Shown here in pieces: positions 1 to 12,310 of a stretch of DNA of 64,000 nt. Where the stretch lies: assembly GCA_900239685.1 (NCBI GenBank), contig OENT01000451.1, forward strand, positions 1 to 64,000. Reading direction: 5' to 3'. Position 1 is the first letter of the stretch; each line of letters starts with the position of its first letter. Both the position numbers and the translations under genes were made by a program. Below the pieces are notes generated by a model. It did not search any database and was not told the DNA's origin. It was given only the letters and a program-made list of their open reading frames with translations. The stretch comes from Rotaria macrura (Eukaryota > Rotifera > Eurotatoria > Philodinida > Philodinidae).

Positions 1-203
1 CATACATGAAACGTGCTGATAGTTGTAATTTATTTCTTGCATTAGTTTCTAGATAGTTGTATAAATACATTTTATTGATCAAAGTCAGAAATCCTTAGTG
101 ACATGAGGCTAGAACATTTTACGGATCTAGTTACTTATTACAAACAGTTTACATCCACCATGTCGTAGATAAGCCTACCAGATGCAAAAAGATGAATAAT
201 TAG

Positions 204-509
204 GGTGGACAGTGGCGCGAACGATTGATCTTCGTTGGACAGTTGAAGTCGATATATAATATAGACAGTTTGAACCAGCGAGAATGGACACAATTGAGAT
301 ATGATTTATATAGGGTTGTATGCAATGAGCCCCAGTGGCAGCGTATTCAGATCTTAAGTGACTTGCACCGCAAGAATGGCTACCTAATATTTTGTACGAA
401 AGTAATCAACCCTATGCATATTCAGCTTGCTGTTTCTTCTCCAACACTTCGTGTTGTGACCACTGTACTCAATGATGAACAACTAAATGATGAGCTTGCA
501 TCACACTGA
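204..509 (+). CDS. Putative 3'-terminal exon of an unidentified gene (partial)
   Basis: An open frame of 101 codons runs from a good acceptor (TTAG at 200-203) to a TGA at 507-509. It has no plausible ATG near its left end, so I read it as the last exon of a gene whose 5' part lies outside the window. The translation is balanced and not low-complexity, with a segment rich in Trp, Gln and Arg (REWTQLRYDLYRVV) followed by NEPQWQRIQIL and a hydrophilic end NDEQLNDELASH. Codon choice looks coding. I do not recognise a family and assign no function. It could also be a fragment of a decayed mobile-element ORF. Confidence 0.4.
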   Translation, partial: GGQWRERLIFVGQLKSIYNIDSLNQREWTQLRYDLYRVVCNEPQWQRIQILSDLHRKNGYLIFCTKVINPMHIQLAVSSPTLRVVTTVLNDEQLNDELASH

Positions 510-3500
510 TATGTAGCACTACGTATGGAACTAATCGAAGATATTACAGTAATTAGTAATAGTATTATTCCTTCTATCCTTTATAATTATTTTCTCATAC
601 GGGAATAAGTTTACGGTTGCCCAATTAGTTGTAGAAGCTAGCTGTAGAATGAATTTATTTATCACGAGGTCTTTTTTTGCACTGCCGTTTTCATTGATTT
701 GATTAAATGTTTAGATGAGTGAGTAATTATTGTATATATAGCTGAATCACGATTCTACGCAAAAGTATGATGAAAATACATTTTTATATGGGACGGGTGA
801 CTTCATTCGAATCACTTGTAAAGCTATATAATTCTGAGTGTCGTTGAAAAGAGAGGTAGAAAACTAGAATTCGCTTCATCAAATGAAATACGGATGAATA
901 TTCTGGCTGTTTTTCATCGGCTTTGAGTACTTTATAATACTGTATAATTATCTTATTCTCTTTCTACCATATAACGAATGAATAGTTTTTCTCTTTTAAA
1001 CAAATATGATTAAGAAGCATAATTTTTGTTTCTTTTTCTCTCTATTCTAAGAGTGTCTATTTTATTTTTTATGAATAAAAATCAGATTTGAATATAAAAA
1101 TTTGCTCGCAAATTTCTTACGGCATCAACATCTATCGGGTCACTTGGGTGTTTTTCTTTGAATCACGAAAAATGTATTTTATTTGGTCTATTTTCAAATA
1201 AATTTTTGCATGTCGCTTTTTTTGTGAGCCTCAGTGAACACCACATTACACTAGAACGCACATTGATAAGGAAGAGACTTTATGCCAGCATGATCTTCAT
1301 TCTTGTATTGTCGTCTCCTCCAGGGTGTGACAGTAGAAAGGATGTCTATCATTAATGATATATCCAACGATTCTTTTAAAACCGTACTTAAATAGCGAAA
1401 GTATTCGTTTTTAATTTTCATCGAATTAAAAAGTATCACACTATATCGAATACCTGACAAATATGTCATCAAACATAAAGCGTGAAACTTGATGAACCAA
1501 CTTTGAATGTCTATCAATGTCAATGTTACTATTGGTGATGATGTGAACGTGCCCATTTTTTTTTATCATCACTCATAACAATATATCCTTCAGTTCGTCG
1601 AACTATACAATTTGAATTGCTTTATCTTATATAAAATATTCTTTGTTTGTTAAATTGGCAGACTGCTCACAGATGTGTATGTATGTCGGTGGACGTCTTA
1701 AAGTCGTATCGATTTGGAAACCGAACGAAGAACTTTCACTAAGTTTGAACAAATTGTTTTCCTCTGCGAACATTCCTGTAAACATTCATTAATCATAAAT
1801 TCGCTAGATAGTTTTACGTCCATCTATCTCAGCTGGAATGATAATAAAATAAAGTGCAGTTAATTAAGCAATCACAAAAATGTAAAAGATAAATGATCAT
1901 GGAACGTGTTTCAACCTATCTTATTGATTGAAGAGAATTTTTGTTCTCGAGTCCTATAGAATACACGTCTTTGACAAGTTATGTTAAAAATATCATGAAC
2001 ATAAAATGTCATTTACATAGAGACTAATAAATAATCTAAAAATTTTCTTCTGATATTATATAAAAATCACTCAGATAACGTGATCAAGCAAATTCGGAGG
2101 AGAAAACAGCAAGTTTTAGAACTGAATTTTTAGGTTATGCTGTTAGAGTCCTACTAAAATTGTCCAGTCGACAGACTAGATTAGTCATAAAATTATTCAT
2201 ATATTTTCTAAACAAAAACTCACTCAAATAGATTTTCATGATATTTAATTGTTTTCTCAATGATGTTCAACTTAGGCTATTGTCTATTGTTCTTCTGTGT
2301 TTCATCACTTCTGATTTATGACTCAGATCAAGTTTTACTTGAAATTAGTCGCTGAAAATATGAGGATATTTATTCGCATGGTAATGAATATGCTCGACCC
2401 ATTCAAATTTTGTCTCGATTACAGATCTATGAAATCTGGTTTTATTTCAATGTATCCAATACCATAATTCAAGTTTCTGGAGAGGATAAACCTAATTATC
2501 AACGTATGAGCACTACTTCAAGCAAAGAAATATTGTTCTTACAGAATATCCGGTAGAAGCTTCAAGATTGAAACTAAAATGCTTTCATTATCATAACAGC
2601 TGAAGTATGATGAAATTTCGTCTCCATTAATACTGCTGTTTATACGGCAAAGAGAATAAAGGTATCTATTTATAAATCAATGCAACGAAAGAAAATCCGT
2701 GTTATGATTGACGGTGGATAAACGGTGTTTGATATTTTAAACTTGGAGTAATTTAATAGAAAGGCTTTTTTCATAAAACTCATATGGAAGTAGCTTCGAG
2801 GTTAAATTTCGATTGTTTAATTGAAATTAAAACTTACTTTTACATTCAATACTAATTCTTTTTCTGATGAAATAAAATTTTTTGATTATAATTAAAAGAA
2901 ATAATATGGCCATAGGAATTCACGATAGAACCTGAAAACAATGTATTTGATAGAGTTTTGCTTTTGGTATTGATCTGAATTAAATTTTGATAAATGTGAA
3001 AATGAAATAGTGAATATAAATTAGGAAATAATATTTCTCTATATTAATTGAAAGATTATTTTCGATCATGTTTTAAACTCTTGGTATTGTTGTACTTCCA
3101 TCTGCAACAGAAAATTTTGTTACTTAGCAATGGATCAAAAGAAACTTATGTCTTCAACAGATTTCGAAGTCATGCTTCTATGTTTCACAAATATCTCGAC
3201 ACGAAAAAAACAATTCAGTTTCATATCGATATTTAACCTAATGGTTTATAATTGACATATATAAAAAGAAATCGAAAAGTCATTGAATGAAATCAATAAA
3301 AAAACCAAAAAACGTATTTTTTTCTTTGTGAATAGAACTTTTGAAAAATTCGAAAATGATTTATTTTTCGCTACTTTTTAAATCGCTCAAATCAATGCAA
3401 GCAGACCGATACGATTGCTTTCAGTTTAGAAACATTTCTCTACTTGAATATTGTGTGTAGGTGTTTTTGTTCGTATAGTGTTAGAACACATCCGCTCAAT

Positions 3501-5431
3501 AGTAGATCATTCAATTGCAACAATTAACTTCAAAAATAGAGTAAAACAAAACTCCTTGTATTCGAAACGCGAAAGACCTCATTATGTATGTAATAGCCTT
3601 TATTTGTCTTATGCGAGTTACTGTTATCGGAAATTTAGTGTTTTATGTTACATTAATTGAAGTATTAGAAACAATGTTTCATAGCTATATGCAACTGTTG
3701 GCTATAATGAATGTTCTTTTCATGAAAGAATTTACTTAGTTTGTTTCGTTTCTCGTTTTAAACTGCAACACAGGCTCGCTCCTTTCTTTTAGTTTTTCTT
3801 ATAAGCTCATAGATCTAGTATCACTTAATTAAACGAAATAATACACGAGAAGCGATTTTTACTATTCTCTATAGCTAACAAGAGTTCTCAAGAGGGATTT
3901 TTTACTTTAATGTATATTGTATCAACAAATAATATGATCAACATTGCTTAACTGTTTCTAGCATAATTTCACTTCGCTGCACAGATTTCAATGAACAATG
4001 TTCTGTAATCTCATGCATTTGTATCGACAGAACTTCTATTTTGACACTTTCTTTTCTGGATTCATAATAACTTGGTATATGACTCGGTAAATTAGAGTTA
4101 AAAAACATTGATAGATTTATAATTGTCTCGTTGTACATTAACCTTGAAAACATGATTTGCATTATATATGTAGCTAATACAGTCTTTAGAGCACAACATG
4201 TTTTGAGTGCCTCAAGATAATTGTTTCTGATTTGTTACCATTTATTGAGTACACCATGGGATAATGCGATATAGCTTCCATGTCGGCGGTATCATTAAGT
4301 TCAATACATGTCGCATGACCTCTATTATTGTGCTTCTTCAAGGTCGATTACATTTGTTAAATATAAAAATAACTGATTGGTGCAGATGCGAAAATTTTAA
4401 CAACTAACTAGTTTTAGAACGATCGATCTTATCCATATCAGGAATGATCATATGCTATGTAAAAAATATCTCGATTACAATTACTTCGAATGTAGCACTT
4501 CTTAGATTCTACAGAAGTACACTATTACTGATTTTTCTTGAAATAAAATTTCAACTACTTGAACTTATCATCATAAATTCAATTTTCGATTATTTTTCTT
4601 TATTTTTTTTTCTATTAACTATCCTATTTTATCATCATTAAACATTTATCAACTAGTTGAAGTATATACAATTTTTACTAACTATAGGGCACTATCGTAT
4701 GCCTAAGGTTGTATATGCAGATGTATGCACCCGTTGTGTCGTTTCTTTTGATCTTTTTATTCTTCGACTTGTTTATTTTTGCCTATTGTTGTTCATTAGC
4801 TATTGTATGTACATGGTGCATCGATCAGTATGGCCATCAATATATACAAACAAACGGCTAATGTGCATACACATACATATACATATATGTATATATACAT
4901 GTACGAACGCACATCTTTAACCATTTGTCATTTACCCGGCAGAGAAAGGAAAGGAGTGGAACCTGTCGTTTTAATTACTAATAGTTTATAACTGAAGCGA
5001 AGAAAAAAAATAAAGGAGAAGCTTTTTTCAAGGAAATTAGACCTCTGAGAAAAAACTAGTACTTTCAAAAATTCTATCTTTAAACTGAATAATATTTTCT
5101 AATGCTGTGTTCCATGATCATTCGGATTTCCGAATAAGTTTCAAACACAATAGAATGTTTATCTTTCTATAAACAATTAAAGAATAGAAAGCTAGAGGCA
5201 TTTTTTGATTTTTCGAGCTTCCGTTTGCGTCTTAACGCTTGATATCTATCGAACAAACAAATTTTATGTGAACATATGTAGCAAATAACTTATGGTTTCA
5301 ACAGACATCATTGTTTAAAACAAAACAAAAAAAAATGAACGAAATACACACGAATACAAAGAAATTTTGGAATGTGTATGATGTAAATATAGGTATATAT
5401 TTTAATCAAGAAAGAAAAAAAAAGGAAACAT
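510..5431. other. Gene-poor AT-rich stretch
   Basis: No convincing exon was seen on either strand. Short open frames here are low-complexity or rich in Phe/Ile/Tyr, as expected from AT-rich noncoding DNA. A (CATA)/(TA)-rich simple repeat lies at about 4865-4903. The right edge is the 3' flank of TFAP2. Confidence 0.6.
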
Positions 5432-7160
5432 CTATCGAGTTTTTTCATTTAAAATATCAATGTCTTTTTTACTTTCCATAGAACTCGTTATTGGTTTGTC
5501 ACATATTTTATTCATTTCAGTGAGATAATTTTGTAATGCTGACATTGCACCAATAATTGCTGGTGTACCAAAACCATGTGTAACAAGTGAAAAATTTGTT
5601 AAATGACGTTGAAACGATACATCAAGTACAGACGCCAAACGACTGTTAGTACCCAATGGGGACCGGTCTTGTGTTAATAAATCTGTGAAATCTTTAACTA
5701 ATTGTCTAAAATGAGTTTTAAGTGTTTAATAAATTATTAGTGATCAAAAAGTAGCAAACGAAATTTTTACTTAGCGGCGAGAATATTTTGTTTACGTTTT
5801 GTAATTGCTGATGGATCTTGTACATGATTTATTGTATGATAGTGTCGAGTCGTGTGTTCTGCACATTGACGTGATGGAAATTCTTGATCACATACATAGT
5901 GAAAGTCACGGGCTAAATGAGCAGCTTCACCTTCAACGAGTGATGTTAACAATGTAACAGTTGCTGCCTTACGTCGACCAGCCGGTAAATTAACACCGAT
6001 TTTTTCAAGTTTTTCACGTAATAATCTTCCACCGTTCTTTGATTTTGCTCTAATAAAAACAATGGTTTGTTTTTCATTGGATCATATGAGATAGGTGAAA
6101 ATTTATTTTTAAAACGGAGAAAAAACTTACCGTCGTAAAATACCTCCAAGCAATGATGCATTGAGACATTCAGGTGGTGACAGACGTCGTTGAACTTCAG
6201 CCACACTAACTTTATATTTTGAATTTGAACTCAATAATGATAATCGTCCTGGTACACTACAAAATACATCTGCTGGAGCAATAGGTCGATTTCCAGCACC
6301 CAAATTCAATTGTATACCTTCTTTTGTATCACTACGACGTAGATCTTTGAAAAAATTCCTTGTTTCAGTATTCTTACTGATATTATCATTGTTATAATCA
6401 TGATTTACCTCGTTGAAGCGATGTTCGATAATGTTCAGAAAATGCCGGCGAAACATTGTCATCTAGGCCAGAAACCTAAAAAATGTATTTATACTGGATA
6501 GAAAATGATTCAAAATGGAAAATTATATTTTCTTTACTCGAAATGCTGCTGTACTAGACGGATCAGTAGCTAGTAGACCACTTCGATAAAGTTGCAGTGA
6601 TTCCGGATCAAGGACCATTGCATGACGACTATAGTACGAAGCTGCATATTCAGCATAGGCACCATACGGATGAGTTAATTGTGTTGCTGTCTCATCTATA
6701 TTTACACCCGATGAACGAACTAATGAATTATATGATTGTGATGTTTGATTATTTGCATATGGAGGTGATGATGAGGATGTATAATCAAGATTATGTGAAT
6801 GATTCGATTGTATTTGATCAAATGGATGTTGATGCGTTACAGTTGAAAATGGTGGTGGGAAATAAGGCGGTTGAAAATCAATACTGCCCGTATTCGATGA
6901 GGATGATGGCATCGGCATCGATGATGTTTGACTAGTTGATCGATCAGAATTGTTTGGTACATTGGAAGAATTGATGAAATGATTCGATCGATCCTACACG
7001 AAAATGAAAGATGTTCATATTTCATGATTGGTATATATTATTAATGGAAGTCTTTAGTTCTCTCTATTTTATATATGTATTACAGACAAAACGGAGCAAG
7101 TCAATTTACCTGCCAGGAATTTTCGGCAAGATGATGATGATGAAGGTGATGAAATGACAT
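5432..7160 (-). CDS. TFAP2: Transcription factor AP-2 (TFAP2 family)
   Basis: Sequence-specific DNA-binding activator/repressor of animal development, acting as a dimer in the nucleus. Coding exons (minus, 5' to 3'): 7160-7110, 6993-6538, 6475-6409, 6344-6131, 6049-5771, 5705-5432, giving 446 aa; human AP-2 alpha is about 437. The N-terminal transactivation half is Ser/Asn/His-rich and carries the family landmark [10 protein letters not shown] near residues 56-65. From about residue 205 the diagnostic AP-2 basic plus helix-span-helix domain is unmistakable: [81 protein letters not shown]. The C-terminus matches the family dimerisation end ([14 protein letters not shown]: [14 protein letters not shown]). 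The start ATG begins [10 protein letters not shown]. Introns are 62-116 nt. Which paralogue is present cannot be decided by eye. Confidence 0.96.
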
Positions 7161-10100
7161 GAGACGACCGCTTGCGGATGTATTCGTACAATGTTTAATG
7201 GTATGCAAGCGTCGTTCGCACAAATGTAAATCGAGAAAATGTTGCTAGTTAAAAAAAGAATGGCTAATGGGCGTTCGATGTATGTATGGATAGGAATGTC
7301 TGATGTACCAGTTCCGATGTTTCTATTCGTCCGTATTACTGCTTCTATTGCCTGCGAGATAAAAAGAAAGAAGAAAGAAGAAGAAAATCAGCTTTTCATT
7401 TTCTTTTCTTTCTTGGCTTATTCGGATTGGCTACTGTATAAACTCGAATATGGATTGGTTTATGCCAATAAAAATATTAAAGTTGATGTTGCCGAAAGTG
7501 ATGAAGAATAAAAATTCAACATCGTTAACACTTAACAAAAAAAACGAAGAAAAAGAAAAGAAAAGAGAAAAAAATGAATGCACGAAGTCCACTTTATAAA
7601 TTACTTAAAAAATATTTGCTTCATTCTCTAAGAAATACACAATAAATCATAAGTGTATATGCTATTCTGCTCGAGGTAGAAAGATATCAACAGAAAAAAA
7701 AGAAACCAAGAAAGAAAAGTTCGTTGATCGTGTGGCTGATGATGCCTGAGGAAAACATCGCCAGATATCATCATCATTATTATCAATCTCTAGTACTTTC
7801 AATGGGTTACATCAACAAAAAATAGAATGTGTGAGTACCGTACGAATGAATCAATGAGTTGAACTACTTAAGCTAATAGGATGTTGATTCAAGTATTTAG
7901 GTTGCCTGATCCGGCGGCAGTGCCTAGTTCTTTCTCTTTTTTAACATGGCGCATATAAATTGGAATATGTTCATTGATTTCTTTTGCTCATTTTCTGCTT
8001 GACTTGTGAACACCAAAAACATAAGAAGAAAACGAGAAAACGTTACTTCTATCATTTCGTGAGTCAGTAAGCGTAAAAAAAGTGTAATAAATTTTCCCAT
8101 ACAAAAATGTCAAGGTACTCATTTTTTTTCTCAGTTTTCTATCTCATCATGCTAGCTGTTAGCTATAATTTCATTAACAGAATATGACATCCGTTTTTCT
8201 ATCCATGTCTTATGTGTATCAAAGGTTTAAATGTCAAAAAAGTAATGTTGCTTCAGGCTTCATGATTTAGCCGGCCGAAAGACTTCATACGGAAGAGTGT
8301 GTTTATTCGTATTTGTCTAAGAGAAAGGCATTATGATGAACCTGTTAAAATTCAATCTATTCATAGCGAATAGGAAGCGTCACTGTGAAGTATCACTTTT
8401 CTAGAATTTTGATATACAGTCATTTATGACTTCATGATCATACAGTCAACGTTATCATACTTTAAAATGTACATATATGAAAGTTGGGCTATTTGTTCAA
8501 CAAAAATATGAGAGAAAAAATGATGGTCTATCTTTGAAGAGACTATGAAGACAAATTCGAAGAATTTCATCAAGAATATCAAAGATACTGATCTAAATCA
8601 GAAAATTTTTGCAACTGACGGACTCTAGTTCTTTTCAATAAAAACTAATATTCATAACTATGAAACTGTAGTCACCATAGGTGTTTCAATCTGTCCTATT
8701 TAAAAATTAGATTTTTAATAATGATTAAGAAAATTACCAATATTGGACTTTGTATTAAAAAAGGAACATTAATGTGATTGATTTGTACGTATTGAATGGA
8801 TCCATATAAACATTGATATATATATATATTATTCTCCATAGGAAATAAGGGTTCCGATTTGACATTTTCAAGAAAATAAAAAACTCAATCAATTTCTAAA
8901 TTTTAAAAATTGATCAGAACAGATGTCTTCATGACAAACAAGCATGAAAATTAATTTTCTTAGATTTTATTTATATTGTCGGGAGGAAGTTTTTATTTTC
9001 TTTAACTGTTTAAATGCAACATTTTACTATGTTCATGTTTTTATTTTTGATTCTAACGAAATAACTGCATCGCCAATTTACTTTCTTGCAGAGGTATTCT
9101 TTGTTTGAACTAGCTTTTTTGGTGAAAGAAAAAAGGCGAAGAATTCAAAAGCAACTCGTATAGAATTAATTGAATATGATTTCATATTTGAAATTGAGTA
9201 AAAATATTCCCCGTTTGTTAGTAGTATAATGAATAAACGTAAGAAAATTTTAATCAATTAAGATAATTCTGGAAGGAGTTTTACGTTTTGTTGATGACTA
9301 TTCGTATAGAAATAAATATTTCATCATACGAGTGTGATATTAAAACTTGTTCATTTAGATTTCAATTTGGGAACTATTTCATTTCGAAAAAAAAATTGAA
9401 TTATGCTTCTATATAACAGTCAAATTAGATAATAAAAACATATGTTCGTCCCAACCAATGTGTATCATTAGGGTACTAGAATAATAATTAGGAACATACT
9501 TTAGCATTGCATTGAATTATATAATATTGCCAGAAACAATCTTTCTGATAGAAAAGTACAAATTGGATTCTGTTCAGTTGCAATTATAAAGTGTTGTCCT
9601 CACGACTCCACGAATTCACATTTTCCAAGGAGAATTCCGTCGAGAAGACGTAGGATTCGTCGCAGTTTTTACGACTGGCTTCGAATATAGCTATATATAA
9701 TGAAAAAGGAAATAGTCAATATTATCGAAATGAAAAAGACTTCTACCACAAGAAACAATGAGATGCTTCCTTAGATCATCTCGTGACAAAGAAGTCACAA
9801 TACAACAGAGGCTCTTGCTAGGATCCTAGCCATGGCGACGTATTGTGTTGCGTCGCAAAATTATCTATATAGCATTGATATTTATTAAACAAACTTATTC
9901 GGAAGTTCAGTACATTCTTTTTCTTAGTTTAGTTTCCGAAATTGAATGATGATAGAAGATTTCCTCAAAGTTTGAGAAAAAATACAAAAATAAATTTGAA
10001 AAACTCCGTGAAAGAACGGATACTGATCATCATCAATCGTACATAAATGCTCGTTTGAATAATTTTGACATTGTTTTCATGCGAATCCTTGTTTTATTAC

Positions 10101-10327
10101 AAAACTAAAAGAACTGACTCAAAACGTGCAACTCTATCAGGTCAGAAATGAATGAGGTGCAAAACCAAAATTCGAATAGAATTATAATTCACCCTTGTTT
10201 AACTACGACAGTTATTTAGTAAATCAATGACTTTCAGTCATGTTTTTGTTGAAATTTATGCCTATTTTATGATATTTTTTTCAATGAAGCTTTTCAAATT
10301 TCATTGTATATTTAAATACCTGAAGGA
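7161..10327. other. Upstream flank of TFAP2 and gene-poor stretch
   Basis: Contains the 5' flank of TFAP2, where promoter and 5' UTR must lie, but I could not place a TATA box or start site. A short open frame on plus at 7239-7511 overlaps this flank and looks incidental (Lys-rich, no splice context). A (TA)n run sits at 8816-8829. No other exon was seen. Confidence 0.55.
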
Positions 10328-10698
10328 CCCAGTGAAAAATATTCTCGGATTTCAATCAAATTATTTTGCAACAAAATCCAATCCTCAATCCGATTGATAA
10401 TCTTGATTATTATCGATCACCATTTAACCCAAACTTCATGTTATTGCTAGCTCAGTGGAGATTAGTTTGATTGAAATCGGATTGTTCTGCAGTACAATTC
10501 AAAATTATCAATCGATTGACAATGTGGATTTTACTCGAAAATAATCTGATTTCAATCAATCTAATTTCCACTGGGCTAGCAATAACATCAAGTTTGGGTT
10601 AAATGGTGATCGATAATAATCAAGATCATCAATCGGATTGAGGATTGGATTTTGTTGCAAAATAATTTGATTGAAATCCGAGAATATTTTTCACTGGG
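10328..10698. mobile_element. 371-bp foldback (palindromic) element, MITE-like
   Basis: The two halves are reverse complements with few mismatches around a centre at about 10513/10514 (ATCGAT). The outer ends read CCCAGTGAAAAATATTCTCG and, inverted, the same. A second pair of CCCAGTGG-like ends occurs inside each arm, at about 10450-10460 and 10570-10580. No open frame is present. I found no clear target-site duplication: the flanks GAAGGA and GATTCT do not match. The structure is that of a non-autonomous foldback DNA transposon, but the superfamily cannot be told. Confidence 0.75.
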
Positions 10699-11181
10699 GA
10701 TTCTATAACTTTTATACTGATGTAACACTTCATAATATTTTACTAATCAAAACATTGGAGATGCGCAGCTTTAAGTACCCATGTTCTCGTGATGGAACAA
10801 TTCATTGAGAAGAATTCTATCGATATTTATCGACTTTCTCTGTTCTTATAAATGACTCTTGATTTTACGTGATTTCAATGGAGTCTAAAAAGAAACAAAC
10901 TCATGCATAAATAAACCCAATAAAAGAAACAGGCCGAAATTAAGAATTTTTATTCGATTTAAATTTAATGATAAGAATAAGAATGTGTTTAAAACAGAGT
11001 CAAAGATTTATAGTGCAAAAACTGATAACAAAGTCAAGAATACTTTAAATAAAATTTCGCATAATAATAAAAAAAACACAAAACGTTTCAAAAGATCAGT
11101 GCCGTTAAATCTTGTTGAAAACATCAATAAACAGAAATATATAGATAACATGTCTGCTTGAGTTGCTTTTGAACGATGTCA

Positions 11182-12310
11182 GGTGTAACCAGAGGTGACC
11201 ACAGGGCAAGGTAGAAAAATTAATTTTTACTCTGCTCTAGAGCAAGGCAGGGCAGGGCAGGTCAGAGCAGGGTTTTATACTCTGTAAAATAGTGAACCAG
11301 GTTTGTGAGGTTTCATCCTAAGAAAGAGCGTATTTTGAGTCTTTCAAAGGGAAAGTGGAGGAATAGTCTGGACACAAGAGCCATAATGACATTTTCGCAA
11401 GATTTGAATCTGAAAATTTAAGTGATGAGTTTAATGAGAATACTGTTAGTGGAAGTGAAATTGAAAAACATGATTATGATATAAGTAAGGGTGACGAACT
11501 TGATCGATATGGTTTGTTTGAATTTGACTAGAATGAAGAAACGAAAAAACCTTTAACATTTTGGAAAAATCATCAAGAAACATTTCGATATCTTTCCAAA
11601 TACGCTCAGTCGATTTTATCGATTCCGGCTACAACAACGAATGTAGAACGAGAATTTTCTACAGCTGGTTGGATCCTTAAAAAAAGAAGAACAAGTCTTC
11701 CACCAGATAGTTTAGAAAACATTTTATCAGTAAGATCAAAAGAAAAAAATCTTTGTAAGAATCAATTCATTTTTTTGTTCACTTTGTTCCGACGCATGAG
11801 TTCATCCTTCATTTGTTGTTATTTTTCTAGAATATTCTATCAAATAATGTCCTGTATTAAAACTTGTAAAGCTGAATGCATATATGGTATTGTTTTCTTC
11901 TCTTGTTTTTCTATGTTACTCATGTTTTGTATAATTGGAATTATAACTTATTATTATTATAAAATAAATTTAAATCAAACACCATTCGATGATAGAATGT
12001 GAAAGCTTAGTTGCTTATAAACTCGATTGAAAATAGCGATTGACATATCGTGTCAACTCAACAGGGTACTCTAATGGGCCTTAATGGGTTGACCAGATAA
12101 AAAAACGGGATAGTTTTTAAATCTGATGTTTTTCTTGCGAACATGGTTGGGCAGGATACCCTGCACGACAAGGGACTGGACAGAGTAGTTTTTTAATTGA
12201 TGAATTTTTTCAGAACAGCGCAAGGCAGGGTAGAAAATTTATTTTTTATAGTTTGCTCTACAGCAGGGCATGGTGTGAAAATTCACCCTCTGGACACCTC
12301 TCGGTGCAAC
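11182..12310 (+). mobile_element. Degenerate hAT-family DNA transposon with 8-bp TSDs
   Basis: The element (11190-12302, 1113 bp) is bounded by imperfect inverted ends CAGAGGTGACCACAGGG and, on the other strand, GAGAGGTGTCCAGAGGG. The flanking 8-mers GGTGTAAC (11182-11189) and GGTGCAAC (12303-12310) match at 7 of 8 positions, the TSD length typical of hAT. Just inside both ends lie clusters of GGCAGGGCAGG-type repeats. The interior encodes the hAT C-terminal dimerisation region on plus. Most of a full transposase is missing, so it is non-autonomous and decayed. Confidence 0.87.
11380..11746 (+). pseudogene. hAT transposase C-terminal remnant
   Basis: An open stretch with one in-frame TAG (11529-11531) encodes an acidic linker followed by the hAT family dimerisation domain. 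Diagnostic pieces are PLTFWKNHQETFRYLSKYAQ, ILSIPATTTNVEREFSTAGW and KKRRTSLPPDSLENILSVRS. The N-terminal BED zinc finger and the RNase H-like catalytic core are not present inside the element, so this fragment cannot be an active transposase. Confidence 0.88.

Noticed and set aside
6345-6408. Reading through this 64-nt segment as TFAP2 coding
   Set aside because: Flanked by GT and AG; removing it restores the frame from the upstream exon into the AP-2 domain, while reading through does not.
7239-7511. 90-codon plus-strand frame upstream of TFAP2
   Set aside because: Overlaps the expected TFAP2 promoter/5' UTR, has Lys/Glu low complexity and no splice or family support.
11775-12002. 75-codon hydrophobic frame inside the first hAT relic
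   Set aside because: Lies in AT-rich decayed sequence after the transposase remnant, in another frame; no homology.
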